The notes: generated from the sequence alone by a model not told the origin. Positions 47,071-56,893 are shown, numbered from the stretch's first letter. The stretch: 64,000 nucleotides of DNA from Glaciibacter superstes DSM 21135 (GCF_000421145.1 NZ_ATWH01000010.1:124001-188000), one strand, 5' to 3'. A program made the numbers and translations.

Positions 47071-48282
47071 ATGGAGTCAACCTGGCTGGTGTTGGTCTCA
47101 CTGGCCCTCGGGCTGGGAGTCGGCGCGGGCTTCGTGACCCTTCTCTATGTTGCCGCCCGACACGGCCAGCATGCCAGGGATGTTGTCAATCCGGCGGTCC
47201 CAGACGGGATTGACCAGGTTCTTGATGCGCTGGAATCGGCGGGCATCGTCATCGACCCCTCGAACAATGTCATCAAGGCATCGCCGGGCGCGTTGTCGAT
47301 GGGGCTGGTCTGGAACCAGCAGATCGTGCACGAGGAACTGCTGGAGCTGGCCGGACGCGTGCGCCGAACAGGCGACACCATCACCGAGGAGTTGGTCCTC
47401 GCCCGCGGTCCGTTCGGTGACGCCTCCCTGCACCTCAGCCTGCGCCTGGCGCGTCTCGGAACCCGGTATGTGCTGCTGCTCGCCGAGGATCGCACAGAGG
47501 CCTTCCGGCTGGAGGAAGTGCGGCGCGACTTCGTTGCCAACATCAGCCACGAACTCAAGACCCCGATCGCGTCGATCAGCCTGCTGGCTGAAGCGCTCGA
47601 GACGGCAGCGGATGAACCGGTACAGGTGCGCCGGTTCGCCAACCGGCTCACGACCGAGTCCGAACGGCTGGCCAGGCTGACCCAGGAGATCATCGAGCTC
47701 TCCCGCCTGCAGGCGCAGGACGCACTCGACAAGCCAGAACGCATCGACATCGATACGGTGGTGCGGCAGGCAGCCGACGCGAGCAGGGTTGTCGCAGACG
47801 CCGACGGCATCACCATCGTGCAGGGCAAGAAGTCCGGTGCCGAGGTGTTTGGCGACGAACGGATGCTGGTGATGGCCGTGCACAACCTCGTTGCCAACGC
47901 TGTCGCGTACTCCGAGAACGGCACCAGGGTCGGCATCGGGGTGCGACGCCAGGACGGAACGGTGGAGATCGCCGTCACCGACCAGGGCGTCGGCATTCCA
48001 GAGGGCGATCTCGAGCGCGTCTTCGAGCGATTCTTCCGCGTCGACCAGGCCAGGGCACGCAACACGGGTGGCACTGGCCTCGGTCTCTCGATCGTCAAGC
48101 ACGTGGTGCAAAACCACGGAGGCGACATCCGTGCCTGGTCGCAGCCCGGTCGCGGTTCCACTTTCACCATCCGCCTTCCCGAAGCCAGCAGCGCCGTGAT
48201 CGACTCGACCACGGCGCCCGACACCAGCATCAACACCGACACCGACGCCTCATCGGCATCGGCGACAGGAGTAGCCCCGTGA
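47071..48282 (+). CDS. senX3: Phosphate-sensing histidine kinase SenX3
   Basis: SenX3 (403 residues) is the membrane kinase of the phosphate two-component system. An N-terminal hydrophobic segment (about 5-28) is followed by a PAS-like domain (50-145) and the HisKA domain with phospho-accepting H160 in VANISHELKTPIAS. The ATPase domain has N-box NLVANAVAYSENGTRV, G1 DQGVGIP, F-box FERFFRVD and G2 GGTGLGLSIVKH. The Asp/Ser/Thr-rich C-terminal tail is not conserved. It overlaps regX3 by GTGA. With the Pst importer and PhoU it is expected to sense phosphate flux. Confidence 0.95.
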   Translation: MESTWLVLVSLALGLGVGAGFVTLLYVAARHGQHARDVVNPAVPDGIDQVLDALESAGIVIDPSNNVIKASPGALSMGLVWNQQIVHEELLELAGRVRRTGDTITEELVLARGPFGDASLHLSLRLARLGTRYVLLLAEDRTEAFRLEEVRRDFVANISHELKTPIASISLLAEALETAADEPVQVRRFANRLTTESERLARLTQEIIELSRLQAQDALDKPERIDIDTVVRQAADASRVVADADGITIVQGKKSGAEVFGDERMLVMAVHNLVANAVAYSENGTRVGIGVRRQDGTVEIAVTDQGVGIPEGDLERVFERFFRVDQARARNTGGTGLGLSIVKHVVQNHGGDIRAWSQPGRGSTFTIRLPEASSAVIDSTTAPDTSINTDTDASSASATGVAP

Positions 48283-48959
48283 CCCACATCCTTCTGGTTG
48301 AAGACGAGAGCGCACTGAGCGAGCCGCTCAGCTACCTGCTCGAACGGGAAGGCTACGAGGTGACAATCGCGGCCGATGGCCCGACGGCCCTCGCTGAATT
48401 CGACCGCCTCGGCGCCGATCTCATCCTGCTCGACCTGATGCTGCCTGGCATCCCTGGAACCGAGGTCTGTCGCGAGATCCGTACCCGATCGTCGGTGCCG
48501 ATCATCATGCTGACGGCGAAGGACTCCGAAGTGGACATCGTCGTCGGGCTCGAGCTCGGTGCTGACGACTACGTCACCAAGCCGTACTCGTCCAGGGAAC
48601 TGCTCGCGCGCATCCGTGCCGTCATGCGCAGGCAGATCGAACAGGACAACGAAGACGACGGTGTGCTCACGGCCGGCACCGTGCGGATGGACATCGAGCG
48701 ACACACGGTGGCAGTGAACGGTACTGAGGTGCCAATGCCGCTCAAGGAATTCGAACTCCTCGAGTTGCTGATGCGCAATGCCGGGCGTGTTCTCACGCGC
48801 GGTCAGCTGATCGACAGGGTGTGGGGAACCGATTACTTCGGCGACACCAAGACCCTCGACGTGCACATCAAACGCATCAGGTCGCGCATCGAGGAGACCT
48901 CGTCAGAGCCGACGATGCTGGTGACCGTGCGAGGTCTCGGCTACCGCTTCGAGGCCTGA
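48279..48959 (+). CDS. regX3: Phosphate response regulator RegX3
   Basis: RegX3 (226 residues) is an OmpR-type response regulator. The receiver has the acidic pair in LLVEDE, phospho-accepting D52 in LILLDLMLPG, and the switch lysine in YVTKPYSSREL. The C-terminal winged helix has PLKEFELLELLMRN and GTDYFGDTKTLDVHIKRIRSRIE. GTG 48279 overlaps the senX3 stop. It should bind 11-bp PHO boxes ahead of pstS and other phosphate genes. A hairpin just past the stop ends the operon. Confidence 0.95.
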   Translation: MTHILLVEDESALSEPLSYLLEREGYEVTIAADGPTALAEFDRLGADLILLDLMLPGIPGTEVCREIRTRSSVPIIMLTAKDSEVDIVVGLELGADDYVTKPYSSRELLARIRAVMRRQIEQDNEDDGVLTAGTVRMDIERHTVAVNGTEVPMPLKEFELLELLMRNAGRVLTRGQLIDRVWGTDYFGDTKTLDVHIKRIRSRIEETSSEPTMLVTVRGLGYRFEA

Positions 48960-48962
48960 CGC

Positions 48963-48984
48963 TGCGCGCTCCGAATAGCGCGCA
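48963..48984. terminator. Bidirectional hairpin between regX3 and the lipoprotein gene
   Basis: TGCGCGCT and AGCGCGCA form a perfect 8-bp stem with a 6-base loop between the two converging genes. Confidence 0.6.
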
Positions 48985-49002
48985 CTGCACGCGCCTGGTG
49001 CC

Positions 49003-49494
49003 TTAGCCGGCGGGTGTCGGCGGTGCCGTCGGCACCAGGGTCGAGTACTCGGCCAGGGTGCCGTCGAGCACCGGAACGAGCAGTTCGAGGCCGGTCTCGT
49101 TGCCGTACTGGAAATAGACCGGGAACAGCGACCCGGCAACGGCGGCCTCGGCTTCGACGATGACCGACGGTGCGTCGTCCGTTCCGAGCGTGATACTCGA
49201 GTTCGCCTTCACATTGAACGACTGGTCGATTTTCTCGCCTTCTGCCGTGTACTGCACGTTCAGATTGTGAGCGGAATCGCCGGTGTTGACGAAGGTCACG
49301 ATGAGGTTTGCGTCACCGTCGTCGTTGGAGACCAAAACGGCGTTCCGAACGTCGACGTCGCCGACACTGCCGTTCACCCCGTCGCTGGCGTCGTAGTGAA
49401 GACTGGTGGCCTGGGGTGCCAGCAGATTGCACCCACTCGTTCCGAGCACAATGCCAGCCGCAACTACGACGATGGCCGCGATACGCGTCCTCAC
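49003..49494 (-). CDS. Putative lipoprotein of unknown function
   Basis: This 163-residue protein begins at GTG 49494 with GGAGGT ahead and has a signal peptide ending in a lipobox (GTSGC, lipidated Cys22). The exported part shows beta-rich stretches (ANLIVTFVNTGDSAHNLNVQY, then FPVYFQYGNETGLELLVPVLDG), suggesting an immunoglobulin-like or similar sandwich fold. It resembles a family found between the phosphate two-component genes and carD in related actinobacteria; the function is unknown. It is divergent from carD and converges with regX3. Confidence 0.8.
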   Translation of the reverse strand: MRTRIAAIVVVAAGIVLGTSGCNLLAPQATSLHYDASDGVNGSVGDVDVRNAVLVSNDDGDANLIVTFVNTGDSAHNLNVQYTAEGEKIDQSFNVKANSSITLGTDDAPSVIVEAEAAVAGSLFPVYFQYGNETGLELLVPVLDGTLAEYSTLVPTAPPTPAG

Positions 49495-49692
49495 AAGACC
49501 TCCACAACGGTTCAGCGTCCTGCCTGTCGGCATGGGCCGTCCGGCGGAACCGGTCGGCGTGACCAGTCGGCTTGAGACGCTGCGAAATTCGCTTCGAGTT
49601 TAGCCTATCGTCGCCACCGCACGCGGGAGGCACGGCGCACTCTACCACTGGTCGCTGTGGTATCCTAGACGCTGCTGAAGGGATATTTCTAC

Positions 49693-50175
49693 ATGCTGTT
49701 CGAGGTTGGCGAAACGGTTGTCTATCCCCACCACGGAGCGGCGACGATCACCGAGGTGAAGAAGCGGATCATCAAGGGCGAAGAGAAGCTGTATCTCAAG
49801 CTGAATGTCACCCAGGGCGATCTCACCATCGAGGTTCCAGCCGAGAACGTCGACCTGGTCGGCGTACGCGACGTCATCGGCCAGGAAGGTCTCGACAAGG
49901 TTTTCGAGGTGCTGCGCGCACCGTTCACCGAAGAACCCACGAACTGGTCCCGCCGCTACAAGGCCAACCTCGAGAAGCTGGCGTCAGGCGATGTCATCAA
50001 AGTGTCTGAGGTCGTGCGTGACCTGTGGCGCCGCGACCAGGACCGCGGACTGTCGGCGGGCGAGAAGCGGATGCTGGCCAAGGCCAGGCAGATCCTGATC
50101 TCCGAACTCGCACTAGCGGAGAAGACCGATGAAGAGAAGGCGTCCAGCGTTCTCGACGAGGTTCTTGCCTCATAA
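49693..50175 (+). CDS. carD: CarD family transcriptional regulator
   Basis: CarD (160 residues) binds the RNA polymerase beta subunit and stabilises open promoter complexes, chiefly at rRNA and housekeeping promoters. The N-terminal Tudor-like polymerase-interacting domain is [19 protein letters not shown] through about residue 55, and the helical C-terminal DNA-binding domain carries the wedge region [27 protein letters not shown] precedes the ATG. Downstream genes ispDF-cysS-rlmB are in the same order as in mycobacteria, where they follow carD, which supports orthology. Confidence 0.96.
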   Translation: MLFEVGETVVYPHHGAATITEVKKRIIKGEEKLYLKLNVTQGDLTIEVPAENVDLVGVRDVIGQEGLDKVFEVLRAPFTEEPTNWSRRYKANLEKLASGDVIKVSEVVRDLWRRDQDRGLSAGEKRMLAKARQILISELALAEKTDEEKASSVLDEVLAS

Positions 50176-50192
50176 TCCCTCCCTTTCGTTGG

Positions 50193-50220
50193 AAGGCGGC
50201 GCCGAGAGGCGTCGCCTTTC
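50193..50220 (+). terminator. Terminator after carD
   Basis: AAGGCGGCGCC and GGCGTCGCCTT form an 11-bp stem (one mismatch) with a GAGA loop, followed by TTTC. It lies 18 bases after the carD stop. Confidence 0.75.
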
Positions 50221-50280
50221 GCATTCCGTTCCAGTGTTTTGCCCCGTTCCCAATCGCCTTCGGGCAGATAGCCTCCTGAC

Positions 50281-51519
50281 ATGACTGATTCACCCGCGCC
50301 GCTGGTCGCAGTCGTTGTTGTCGCCGCAGGCAGTGGAACTCGCCTGGGCAACGACGAACCGAAGGCATTTGTGCCGATCAGTGCGCGTCCGATGCTCGAG
50401 TGGGCGCTTCGCGGCGTCTTCGGCATGCGGGAGCCGGCGCAGGTCATCGTTGTCGCGCCGGAATCGAAGCTGGCCGATGCGCGTTCCATCTGCGAATCCG
50501 TTGTGGGCGTCGCGTCATCCGTCTCGGCCGCTCCCATGCAGGTTGTTGCGGGGGGAAGCAGCCGCTCAGAGTCGGTCAGGCGCGGGCTGGAAGCGCTCCT
50601 CCCCGGCATCCGTATCGTGCTGGTGCACGATGCAGCCAGGGCGCTGACTCCGGCCGCTCTCTTCGATTCGGTCGTTGACGCTGTGCGTGCAACCGGGCAG
50701 GGGATCATCCCAGGCCTGCCGGTCGTCGACACGATCAAGAGCGTCGATGCAGACGGCGGCATCCTGGGCACGGTTGATCGCTCCCAGCTCGCCGCGGTGC
50801 AGACACCACAGGGCTTTCCGCGTGACATGCTGGTCGGCGCCACGGCCCAGGCGCGCGACGACGCGACGGATGATGCGGCAATCGTCGCATCCGCCGGTCA
50901 TCGGGTGAGCGTGGTCGCCGGTGACCAGCTCGCTTTCAAGATCACGACACCGTGGGACCTTCGAAGGGCCCAGCTGCTGCTGGGTGAACAGCCGGTGGCT
51001 CCCCAGGCGGCCGGGATCACTCCCCGCGTCGGCATGGGCGTCGACGTGCACGCCTTCGACGACTCCTCGCCGCTCTGGCTTGCCGGCCTGCACTGGCCCG
51101 GCGAGCGAGGGCTCTCAGGGCACAGTGACGGAGACGCGGTCAGCCACGCGATCTGCGACGCGCTGCTGGCGGCGGCGGGTCTCGGCGACATCGGCGGGGT
51201 GTTCGGAACGAGTGATGGCCGGTTCGCGGATGCACACGGCGAGGTCTTCCTGTCAGAGGCGCTGCGCCTGGTGACCGACGCCGGATTCCGGATCGGGAAT
51301 GTGTCTGTACAACTGGTGGGCAACCGGCCGAAGCTGGCCCCACGGCGGGCCGAGGCCGAGGCGTTGCTCAGCAGCATCCTGAACGCCCCGGTCTCGCTGT
51401 CGGCGACGACGACGGATGCGCTCGGCTTTACCGGGCGCGGCGAGGGTGTTGCGGCACTGGCGACCGCACTGCTCGTTCCCGTAACCGGCGGCGGCGCCCG
51501 CCTAAACTGGGAGGCGTGA
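50281..51519 (+). CDS. ispDF: Bifunctional IspD-IspF isoprenoid enzyme
   Basis: Two enzymes of the MEP isoprenoid pathway are fused. Residues 1-240 are 2-C-methyl-D-erythritol 4-phosphate cytidylyltransferase, with the nucleotide loop [16 protein letters not shown] (15-30) and VHDAARAL. Residues 245-412 are 2-C-methyl-D-erythritol 2,4-cyclodiphosphate synthase, with metal ligands D255 and H257 in GVDVHAF and H281 in LSGHSDGDA, and a C-terminal [15 protein letters not shown]. IspF normally acts two steps after IspD, so the fusion joins non-consecutive reactions. Its stop overlaps the cysS start (GTGA). Confidence 0.96.
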   Translation: MTDSPAPLVAVVVVAAGSGTRLGNDEPKAFVPISARPMLEWALRGVFGMREPAQVIVVAPESKLADARSICESVVGVASSVSAAPMQVVAGGSSRSESVRRGLEALLPGIRIVLVHDAARALTPAALFDSVVDAVRATGQGIIPGLPVVDTIKSVDADGGILGTVDRSQLAAVQTPQGFPRDMLVGATAQARDDATDDAAIVASAGHRVSVVAGDQLAFKITTPWDLRRAQLLLGEQPVAPQAAGITPRVGMGVDVHAFDDSSPLWLAGLHWPGERGLSGHSDGDAVSHAICDALLAAAGLGDIGGVFGTSDGRFADAHGEVFLSEALRLVTDAGFRIGNVSVQLVGNRPKLAPRRAEAEALLSSILNAPVSLSATTTDALGFTGRGEGVAALATALLVPVTGGGARLNWEA

Positions 51520-52949
51520 CCGTGCGACTCTACGACTCCAAGGCCCAGACGCTTCGGGACTTCAGCCCCATCGAACCAGGGAAGGTCGGCATCTACGTGT
51601 GCGGCCCGACCGTGCAGTCTTCGCCGCACATCGGCCACCTGCGGAGCGCTTTGGTCTACGATCAGCTGCGCCGCTGGCTCGCTTACCGCGGAAACGTCGT
51701 CACCTTCATTCGCAATGTCACCGACATCGACGACAAGATCCTGGCCAACGCCTCGGAATCAGAGTCTGCCGAAGGCACCACCGAGGAATGGTGGGCGCTG
51801 GCCTACCGTTACGAACTCGAGTTCACTGCGGGCTACCAGCGACTCGGCATCCTCGCGCCGACCTATGAGCCTCGGGCGACGGCGAGCATCCAGCAGATGC
51901 AGGACATCATCGCCCGCTTGATCGCGAACGGCCACGCCTACCCTGCGGCAGACGGTTCTGGTGACGTGTACTTCGACACCGCGAGCTGGCCGGCCTACGG
52001 CGAGCTCACCAGGCAGAGCCCGGGCAACATGGAGGCAGCGGCAGATGCCGACCCTCGCGGAAAGCGTGACCCCCGCGACTTCGCCCTCTGGAAGGGGCAC
52101 AAGGACCGAGAGCCGGCATCCGCTGCCTGGCCGTCGCCGTGGGGCGATGGCCGGCCGGGCTGGCATATCGAGTGCTCCGCCATGGCGACGCGATACCTGG
52201 GGTCGCAGTTCGACATCCACGGTGGAGGTCTCGACCTGCGCTTCCCGCACCATGAGAACGAGCTGGCCCAGTCGAACGGTGCCGGCGATCCGTTCGCCAA
52301 TTACTGGGTGCACAACGGGCTGGTCAACGTCAACGGGCAGAAGATGTCGAAGTCGCTCGGCAACTCGATCTATGCAGCGGAACTGCTCGATGCGGCCAGG
52401 GCGATCGTGGTGCGTTATTACCTCGGTGCTGCGCACTACCGGTCGACACTCGATTTCCATGAGGGGTCGCTGACCGAAGCCGAAGCGGCTCTGGAGCGGA
52501 TCGAGAGTTTTCTCGACCGCGCAGACCGGCGCCTGGCCGGAACCCGGTTCGCCGGCTCCGGTGTCGAAGTTGTTCCGGAGGAGTTCGCAGAGGCGATGGA
52601 TGACGACCTCGCCGTTCCGCAGGCGCTGGGTGTTCTGCACGACACTGTGCGCGCCGGCAACGCGGCGCTCGACTCTGAAGACCTGCACGCTGCGGCATCC
52701 GCTCGGGGGCAGGTTCTCGCGATGAGCGAGGTGCTCGGCATCAACCCGTTGTCGCCGGAGTGGGCGGTGGCAACGGATGAGCCGGCCATGGTGGCACTCT
52801 CCGCACTCGTAGAGCGTCTGCTCGACGATCGCGAAACAGCCAGGCAGAATCGCGACTATGCGGCTGCTGACCGGATCCGGGACGAATTCGTCGCCGCCGG
52901 AATCACTATCGAAGACACCCCAACGGGTGCCCATTGGAGTTTTGACTGA
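51516..52949 (+). CDS. cysS: Cysteinyl-tRNA synthetase
   Basis: CysRS charges tRNACys. The zinc-binding cysteine is in YVCGPTVQ (C29), HIGH is exact (SPHIGHLRS, 38-41) and KMSKS is present in [12 protein letters not shown]. The [14 protein letters not shown] and [16 protein letters not shown] stretches, which complete the zinc site, identify it as a true CysRS rather than MshC. Length 477 residues. The GTG start overlaps the ispDF stop, and its own stop overlaps the next ATG by one base. Confidence 0.96.
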   Translation: MTVRLYDSKAQTLRDFSPIEPGKVGIYVCGPTVQSSPHIGHLRSALVYDQLRRWLAYRGNVVTFIRNVTDIDDKILANASESESAEGTTEEWWALAYRYELEFTAGYQRLGILAPTYEPRATASIQQMQDIIARLIANGHAYPAADGSGDVYFDTASWPAYGELTRQSPGNMEAAADADPRGKRDPRDFALWKGHKDREPASAAWPSPWGDGRPGWHIECSAMATRYLGSQFDIHGGGLDLRFPHHENELAQSNGAGDPFANYWVHNGLVNVNGQKMSKSLGNSIYAAELLDAARAIVVRYYLGAAHYRSTLDFHEGSLTEAEAALERIESFLDRADRRLAGTRFAGSGVEVVPEEFAEAMDDDLAVPQALGVLHDTVRAGNAALDSEDLHAAASARGQVLAMSEVLGINPLSPEWAVATDEPAMVALSALVERLLDDRETARQNRDYAAADRIRDEFVAAGITIEDTPTGAHWSFD

Positions 52950-54034
52950 TGAAGAACACAGGCGGAAAGCCCCGCGCAGGGGCAGTGCGCAAGGGAAGAA
53001 AGGGTCCGCAGGTCGGTTCAGGCGGGCAGGGCAGGCAGGCGCTGGAAGGCAAGAAGCCGACCCCGAAGGCCGAGGACCGTCCGTACCATCCCGCCGGTAA
53101 GCGCAAGGCGGCACAGGAGCGTTACGCTGCTGCAGGCGGTGGCGGCAAGCGCGCTGCCGGCGCGTCACGGGACGACGGCCAGGGCGCGCCGCGCGGCGGT
53201 TCCCGTGCGGGCTCGCGTGGCACCGGCAATACCGGTGGCGGAGGGTCGTCCACGCGCAAGGCGAAGCAGATCGACGAACATGAAGTCGTCACCGGCCGCA
53301 ATTCGGTCCTTGAGGCGCTTCGGGCCAAGATCCCGGCTTCGACGCTCTACATTGCCACCCGCATCGAGATGGACGAGCGGGTCAAAGAAGTGCTCACCCT
53401 GGCCAACAACCGCAACATCCCGATTCTCGAAGTGATGCGGCCTGAGCTCGATCGGCTGGCCGGCCGCGACGCCGTGCACCAGGGGCTGGCGCTCAAGGTG
53501 CCTGCATACGAGTATGCGCACCCGATCGAGCTTCTCGACCTGACCTTCAGTCGGGGGCACAAGCCGCTGTTCGTGGCGCTCGACGGCATCACCGATCCTC
53601 GCAACCTCGGTGCGATCATCCGTTCGACGGCGGCGTTCGGCGGGCACGGTGTCATCGTGCCGCAGCGTCGTTCTGTCGGTGTCACGGCGTCGGCGTGGAA
53701 GACTTCGGCCGGTGCTGCGGCCCGCACACCAGTGGCGATGGCGTCGAACCTGACTCAGACGCTCAAGGCGCTGAAGGAACGCGGTGTGTTCGTGTTGGGT
53801 CTCGATGGCGGCGGAGACGTGTCGCTGCCGGGTCTTGAGCTCGCAGACCGGCCGATCGTCATTGTGGTCGGCAGTGAGGGCAAGGGGCTCTCGAGGCTGG
53901 TCACGGAAACCTGCGACGCGATCGTCTCGATTCCAATCAGTTCTGCCACCGAGTCGCTGAACGCCGGCATCGCCGCGAGCGTGACCCTCTACGAGGTGTC
54001 GCGCCTGCGCACAGAGCACGCCGCCGCCAAGTAA
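52949..54034 (+). CDS. rlmB: 23S rRNA 2'-O-ribose methyltransferase, RlmB/TrmH family
   Basis: This SPOUT methyltransferase (361 residues) probably methylates G2251 of 23S rRNA. The first 100 residues are a disordered, Lys/Arg/Gly-rich extension (starting [19 protein letters not shown]), common in actinobacterial members. The substrate-binding domain starts near VVTGRNSVLEAL. The knotted SAM-binding domain has DGITDPRNLGAIIRSTAAFG, VVGSEGKGLSRLV and SIPISSATESLNAGIAASVTLYEV. It begins on the cysS stop codon (TGATG) and is the last gene of the carD-distal cluster. Confidence 0.94.
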   Translation: MKNTGGKPRAGAVRKGRKGPQVGSGGQGRQALEGKKPTPKAEDRPYHPAGKRKAAQERYAAAGGGGKRAAGASRDDGQGAPRGGSRAGSRGTGNTGGGGSSTRKAKQIDEHEVVTGRNSVLEALRAKIPASTLYIATRIEMDERVKEVLTLANNRNIPILEVMRPELDRLAGRDAVHQGLALKVPAYEYAHPIELLDLTFSRGHKPLFVALDGITDPRNLGAIIRSTAAFGGHGVIVPQRRSVGVTASAWKTSAGAAARTPVAMASNLTQTLKALKERGVFVLGLDGGGDVSLPGLELADRPIVIVVGSEGKGLSRLVTETCDAIVSIPISSATESLNAGIAASVTLYEVSRLRTEHAAAK

Positions 54035-54062
54035 GTCACGGCTCGGCGGGCGAGGGCCGGCG

Positions 54063-55388
54063 TCAGACCTTGAGACGCCAGTCCTCGTCGTCTGACGTTG
54101 GATCGGCAGCAGGGTCGGGTTCGCCGCTGGTGCCTGACACCACCGGGATCGGCATGGTGAGTGAACCGGTCGGCGGATCGATGACGGTGGCTTCATCGCG
54201 GCGGTGACGCAGGACATCCTGAACGTACGACGTGACGGCCTCGGCAAGGGGAACGTCGTGCCCCTGGTTCTGCGCCATGAACCACCGGTGGTCGAGCAAC
54301 TGGTGGAACACCTCGGCCGGCTCCAGCTTGCCCTTCAGGTCACGCGGTATCGCGCGCACGACCGGCTCGAACACGCGCACCAGCCACTCGTGCGCCAACA
54401 TCTCCTCATCGGCGTCTTCCCCGCCGTATGACGCCCGGTAGGAGTCGAGGTCGTTGAGCAGCCGCCTGGCCTGGTTCTCCTCTGCGTCGAGTCCGGTGAG
54501 GCGCAGGAGCCGCCGCTGGTGGTGCCCGGCGTCGACGACCTTCGGCTGGATGCGCACGGTCGTGCCGGTCTCATCCGTCTTGATCGTGAGTTCTTCGATG
54601 TCGAAACCGAGATCGTTCAGCCGCTCGACGCGTTCGGTGATGCGCCAGCGCTCGTTGCTCGAGAACGACTCCGAGCCGGTGAGTTCCTTCCAGAGCAGCC
54701 GGTAGGCGGCGACGATGCCGTTGCTGACGTTGATCGGGTCGAGTTCGTCCGCAACGCGTCCGCCGGCCTCAAGGTCCATGAGTTCGCCGGCGATGTTGAC
54801 CCTGGCGATCTCGAGGTCGTTCTCGCGCTGGCCGTTGGAGAGCCCGCCCGTGTAGAGCTGGCCGGTCTCTGCGTCGACGAGGTAGGCGGCGAAAGCGCCT
54901 GCGTCACGCCGAAACAGGGTGTTGGAGAGTGAGACGTCGCCCCAGAACAGTCCCACCATGTGCACGCGCACGAGAAGCGCGGCCAGGGCGTCGACCAGGC
55001 GGGTGGCGGTGTCTGGACGCAGCGTCTGCGAGTACAGCGCGCGGTAGGGGAGTGAGAACTTGAGGTGCCGGGTGACCAGCACCGAGTTCAGGGGTTCGCC
55101 GTCGACATCCGACCGGTTGGTGATGACGGCCAGTGGCTCGACGCAGGGGATTTCAAGACCCTGCAGGGTGCGGAGCATCTCGTATTCGCGCTTGGCCATT
55201 TCGCTCGTGGTCTCCTTGATGGCGACCACGCGACCGCTCAGATGCGCAAAACGCACCAGGTGCCGGGAGATGCCCTTGGGGAGCGCGGCGATGTTCTCGT
55301 TGGGCCAGGCGTCGAGCGGCAGGTGCCAGGGCAGGTCGAGCAGGGCGGGGTCGGCCGTGGCCGATGTGATGTTGAGGGATCCGCTCAT
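54063..55388 (-). CDS. DUF4032 protein with kinase-like N-terminal half
   Basis: This 441-residue protein belongs to the DUF4032 family, typical of actinobacteria, function unknown. The N-terminal half resembles lipopolysaccharide/aminoglycoside kinases: a lysine in VVAIKETTSEMAKREYEML, a catalytic-loop-like GLFWGDVSLSNTLFRRD (W/H-G-D-x-x-x-x-N) near residue 150, and an AAYLVDAETGQLY with the metal-binding aspartate. The DUF4032 domain (about 220-400) includes PKVVDAGHHQRRLLRLTGLDAEENQ in two parts. Phosphotransfer activity is an inference from fold motifs. The ATG follows TAGGCT and six bases, so it is leaderless. Confidence 0.82.
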   Translation of the reverse strand: MSGSLNITSATADPALLDLPWHLPLDAWPNENIAALPKGISRHLVRFAHLSGRVVAIKETTSEMAKREYEMLRTLQGLEIPCVEPLAVITNRSDVDGEPLNSVLVTRHLKFSLPYRALYSQTLRPDTATRLVDALAALLVRVHMVGLFWGDVSLSNTLFRRDAGAFAAYLVDAETGQLYTGGLSNGQRENDLEIARVNIAGELMDLEAGGRVADELDPINVSNGIVAAYRLLWKELTGSESFSSNERWRITERVERLNDLGFDIEELTIKTDETGTTVRIQPKVVDAGHHQRRLLRLTGLDAEENQARRLLNDLDSYRASYGGEDADEEMLAHEWLVRVFEPVVRAIPRDLKGKLEPAEVFHQLLDHRWFMAQNQGHDVPLAEAVTSYVQDVLRHRRDEATVIDPPTGSLTMPIPVVSGTSGEPDPAADPTSDDEDWRLKV

Positions 55389-55394
55389 CCTTCG

Positions 55395-55400
55395 AGCCTA
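55395..55400 (-). promoter_or_regulatory. -10 box TAGGCT of leaderless DUF4032 gene
   Basis: On the minus strand TAGGCT is followed by six bases and the ATG at 55388. Confidence 0.55.
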
Positions 55401-55461
55401 GTGCGGCCCGCGCCGGGCGGAACACGGTGAACGGGTGCCGCGGCATCCGCCCAGAGAACGA

Positions 55462-55500
55462 CGAACGGCCGGAGGAGCAGAAGCTCCATCCGGCCGTTCG
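55462..55500 (-). terminator. Terminator after the sugar-importer ATPase gene
   Basis: CGAACGGCCGGA and TCCGGCCGTTCG form a perfect 12-bp stem; the intervening bases add an inner GGAGC-AGAA-GCTCC hairpin. It lies 33 bases past the ATPase stop on the minus strand. Confidence 0.8.
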
Positions 55501-55532
55501 GTAGTTCGATCGTTGCGTGCCTGTGCGCTGCC

Positions 55533-56630
55533 TTAGTCGGTGACGGCGCCGCCGAGGCGCTCGCCGGACTCCGAGTTGAACACGTGCAGGTGGTTCGGGG
55601 TCGCCGTCAGGTAGACGGTTTCACCGGCGTTCGGGTGCGAACGACCGTCGACGCGAGCGACGATGTCGGTGCGCTTGCCCTCGATCTCTGAGTGACCGTA
55701 CAGGTAGCCGTCTGCACCCAGTTCCTCGACGAGGTCGACGCTGACGGAAAGGCCATCGCCCTGCGTGCTCGACATGACGATGTCTTCCGGACGGATACCG
55801 ATGGTGACCTGGCTGCCCGAAGCGGCGGCGAGGGTGTCGCGCTGCACGGGGATGGTCGACGTGCCGAACCTGATGCCGCCGTCGACGGTGTCTGCGGCGA
55901 GCAGGTTCATGGCGGGGCTGCCGATGAATCCGGCGACGAAGACGTTGTTCGGCTTGGCGTAGAGATCGCGCGGAGATCCGACCTGCTGCAGCACGCCGTC
56001 CTTCAGCACGGCGATGCGGTCGCCCATGGTGAGGGCCTCCGTCTGGTCGTGTGTGACGTAGACGGTGGTGACGCCGAGGCGGCGCTGGAGCGAGGCGATC
56101 TGGGTGCGGGTCTGCACGCGGAGCTTGGCGTCGAGGTTGGACAGCGGCTCGTCCATGAGGAACACCTGGGGCTGACGCACGATGGCGCGGCCCATGGCGA
56201 CGCGCTGACGCTGGCCACCGGAGAGAGCCTTCGGCTTGCGGCTGAGGTACGGCTCCAGGTCGAGCAGCTTGGCAGCTTCGAGCACGCGGGCGGCACGCTC
56301 GTCTTTGTTGATGCCGGCGATCTTCAGGGCGAAGCCCATGTTCTCGGCAACGGTCATGTGCGGGTACAGAGCGTAGTTCTGGAAGACCATGGCGATGTCG
56401 CGGTCTTTCGGCGGGACATCCGTTACGTTGCGCTCACCGATGAAGATATTGCCGTCATTGACCTCTTCGAGGCCGGCGAGCATGCGGAGGGAAGTGGACT
56501 TTCCGCAACCGGATGGTCCGACGAGAACGAGAAACTCGCCATCGGAAACATCGAGTTCGAGCTGGTCGACAGCGGGCCTGGTGGAACCCGGGTAGAGACG
56601 GGTTGCCTTGTCAAAAGTGACCGTAGCCAT
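55533..56630 (-). CDS. ugpC: Multiple-sugar ABC importer ATPase (UgpC/MsiK type)
   Basis: This is the CUT1-type ATPase that energises carbohydrate importers. Walker [10 protein letters not shown] is at 38-46, the signature LSGGQRQR at 136-143, Walker B VFLMDEPLSNLD at 156-167, and a C-terminal TOBE regulatory domain (VTIGIRPEDIV, then GRSHPNAGETVYLTATPNHLH) follows. It is a single-gene unit with no permease near, as for MsiK in Streptomyces, which serves many sugar importers. The permeases at 0-1.6 kb lack an ATPase in view and may use it. AAGGAG lies upstream of the ATG. Confidence 0.94.
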   Translation of the reverse strand: MATVTFDKATRLYPGSTRPAVDQLELDVSDGEFLVLVGPSGCGKSTSLRMLAGLEEVNDGNIFIGERNVTDVPPKDRDIAMVFQNYALYPHMTVAENMGFALKIAGINKDERAARVLEAAKLLDLEPYLSRKPKALSGGQRQRVAMGRAIVRQPQVFLMDEPLSNLDAKLRVQTRTQIASLQRRLGVTTVYVTHDQTEALTMGDRIAVLKDGVLQQVGSPRDLYAKPNNVFVAGFIGSPAMNLLAADTVDGGIRFGTSTIPVQRDTLAAASGSQVTIGIRPEDIVMSSTQGDGLSVSVDLVEELGADGYLYGHSEIEGKRTDIVARVDGRSHPNAGETVYLTATPNHLHVFNSESGERLGGAVTD

Positions 56631-56893
56631 GTTCTATTGTTCTCCTTCACCGGCAGGTACGTGCCGGACGATCCGAGTGATGGGATGTGTGATGGCGTGG
56701 CGTGAGCTACGCGCATCCGCTTTAGTATGCCACGTGCTGGGGTCTCTCACGACTCGGCACCTGTGTGCAGTGGCGGCTCGCACACCGGTCGCGTCCAGCC
56801 ACCGGTTGGGTATTTCCCAGACTCGCGCCCTACTATCTTCACTGCATACGCAATTATCTGGCGTGCACAAAGACAAAGCTGAAAGCGACTTTC

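Noticed and set aside
47145..48866. A long open frame (573 codons) on the minus strand opposite senX3-regX3
   Set aside because: It is antisense to two clear genes, is rich in Ser/Arg/Thr in the way of high-GC shadow frames, and has no recognisable domain.
51759..53168. A 469-codon minus-strand frame opposite cysS
   Set aside because: It is the complement of a well-conserved synthetase gene and shows only shadow composition.
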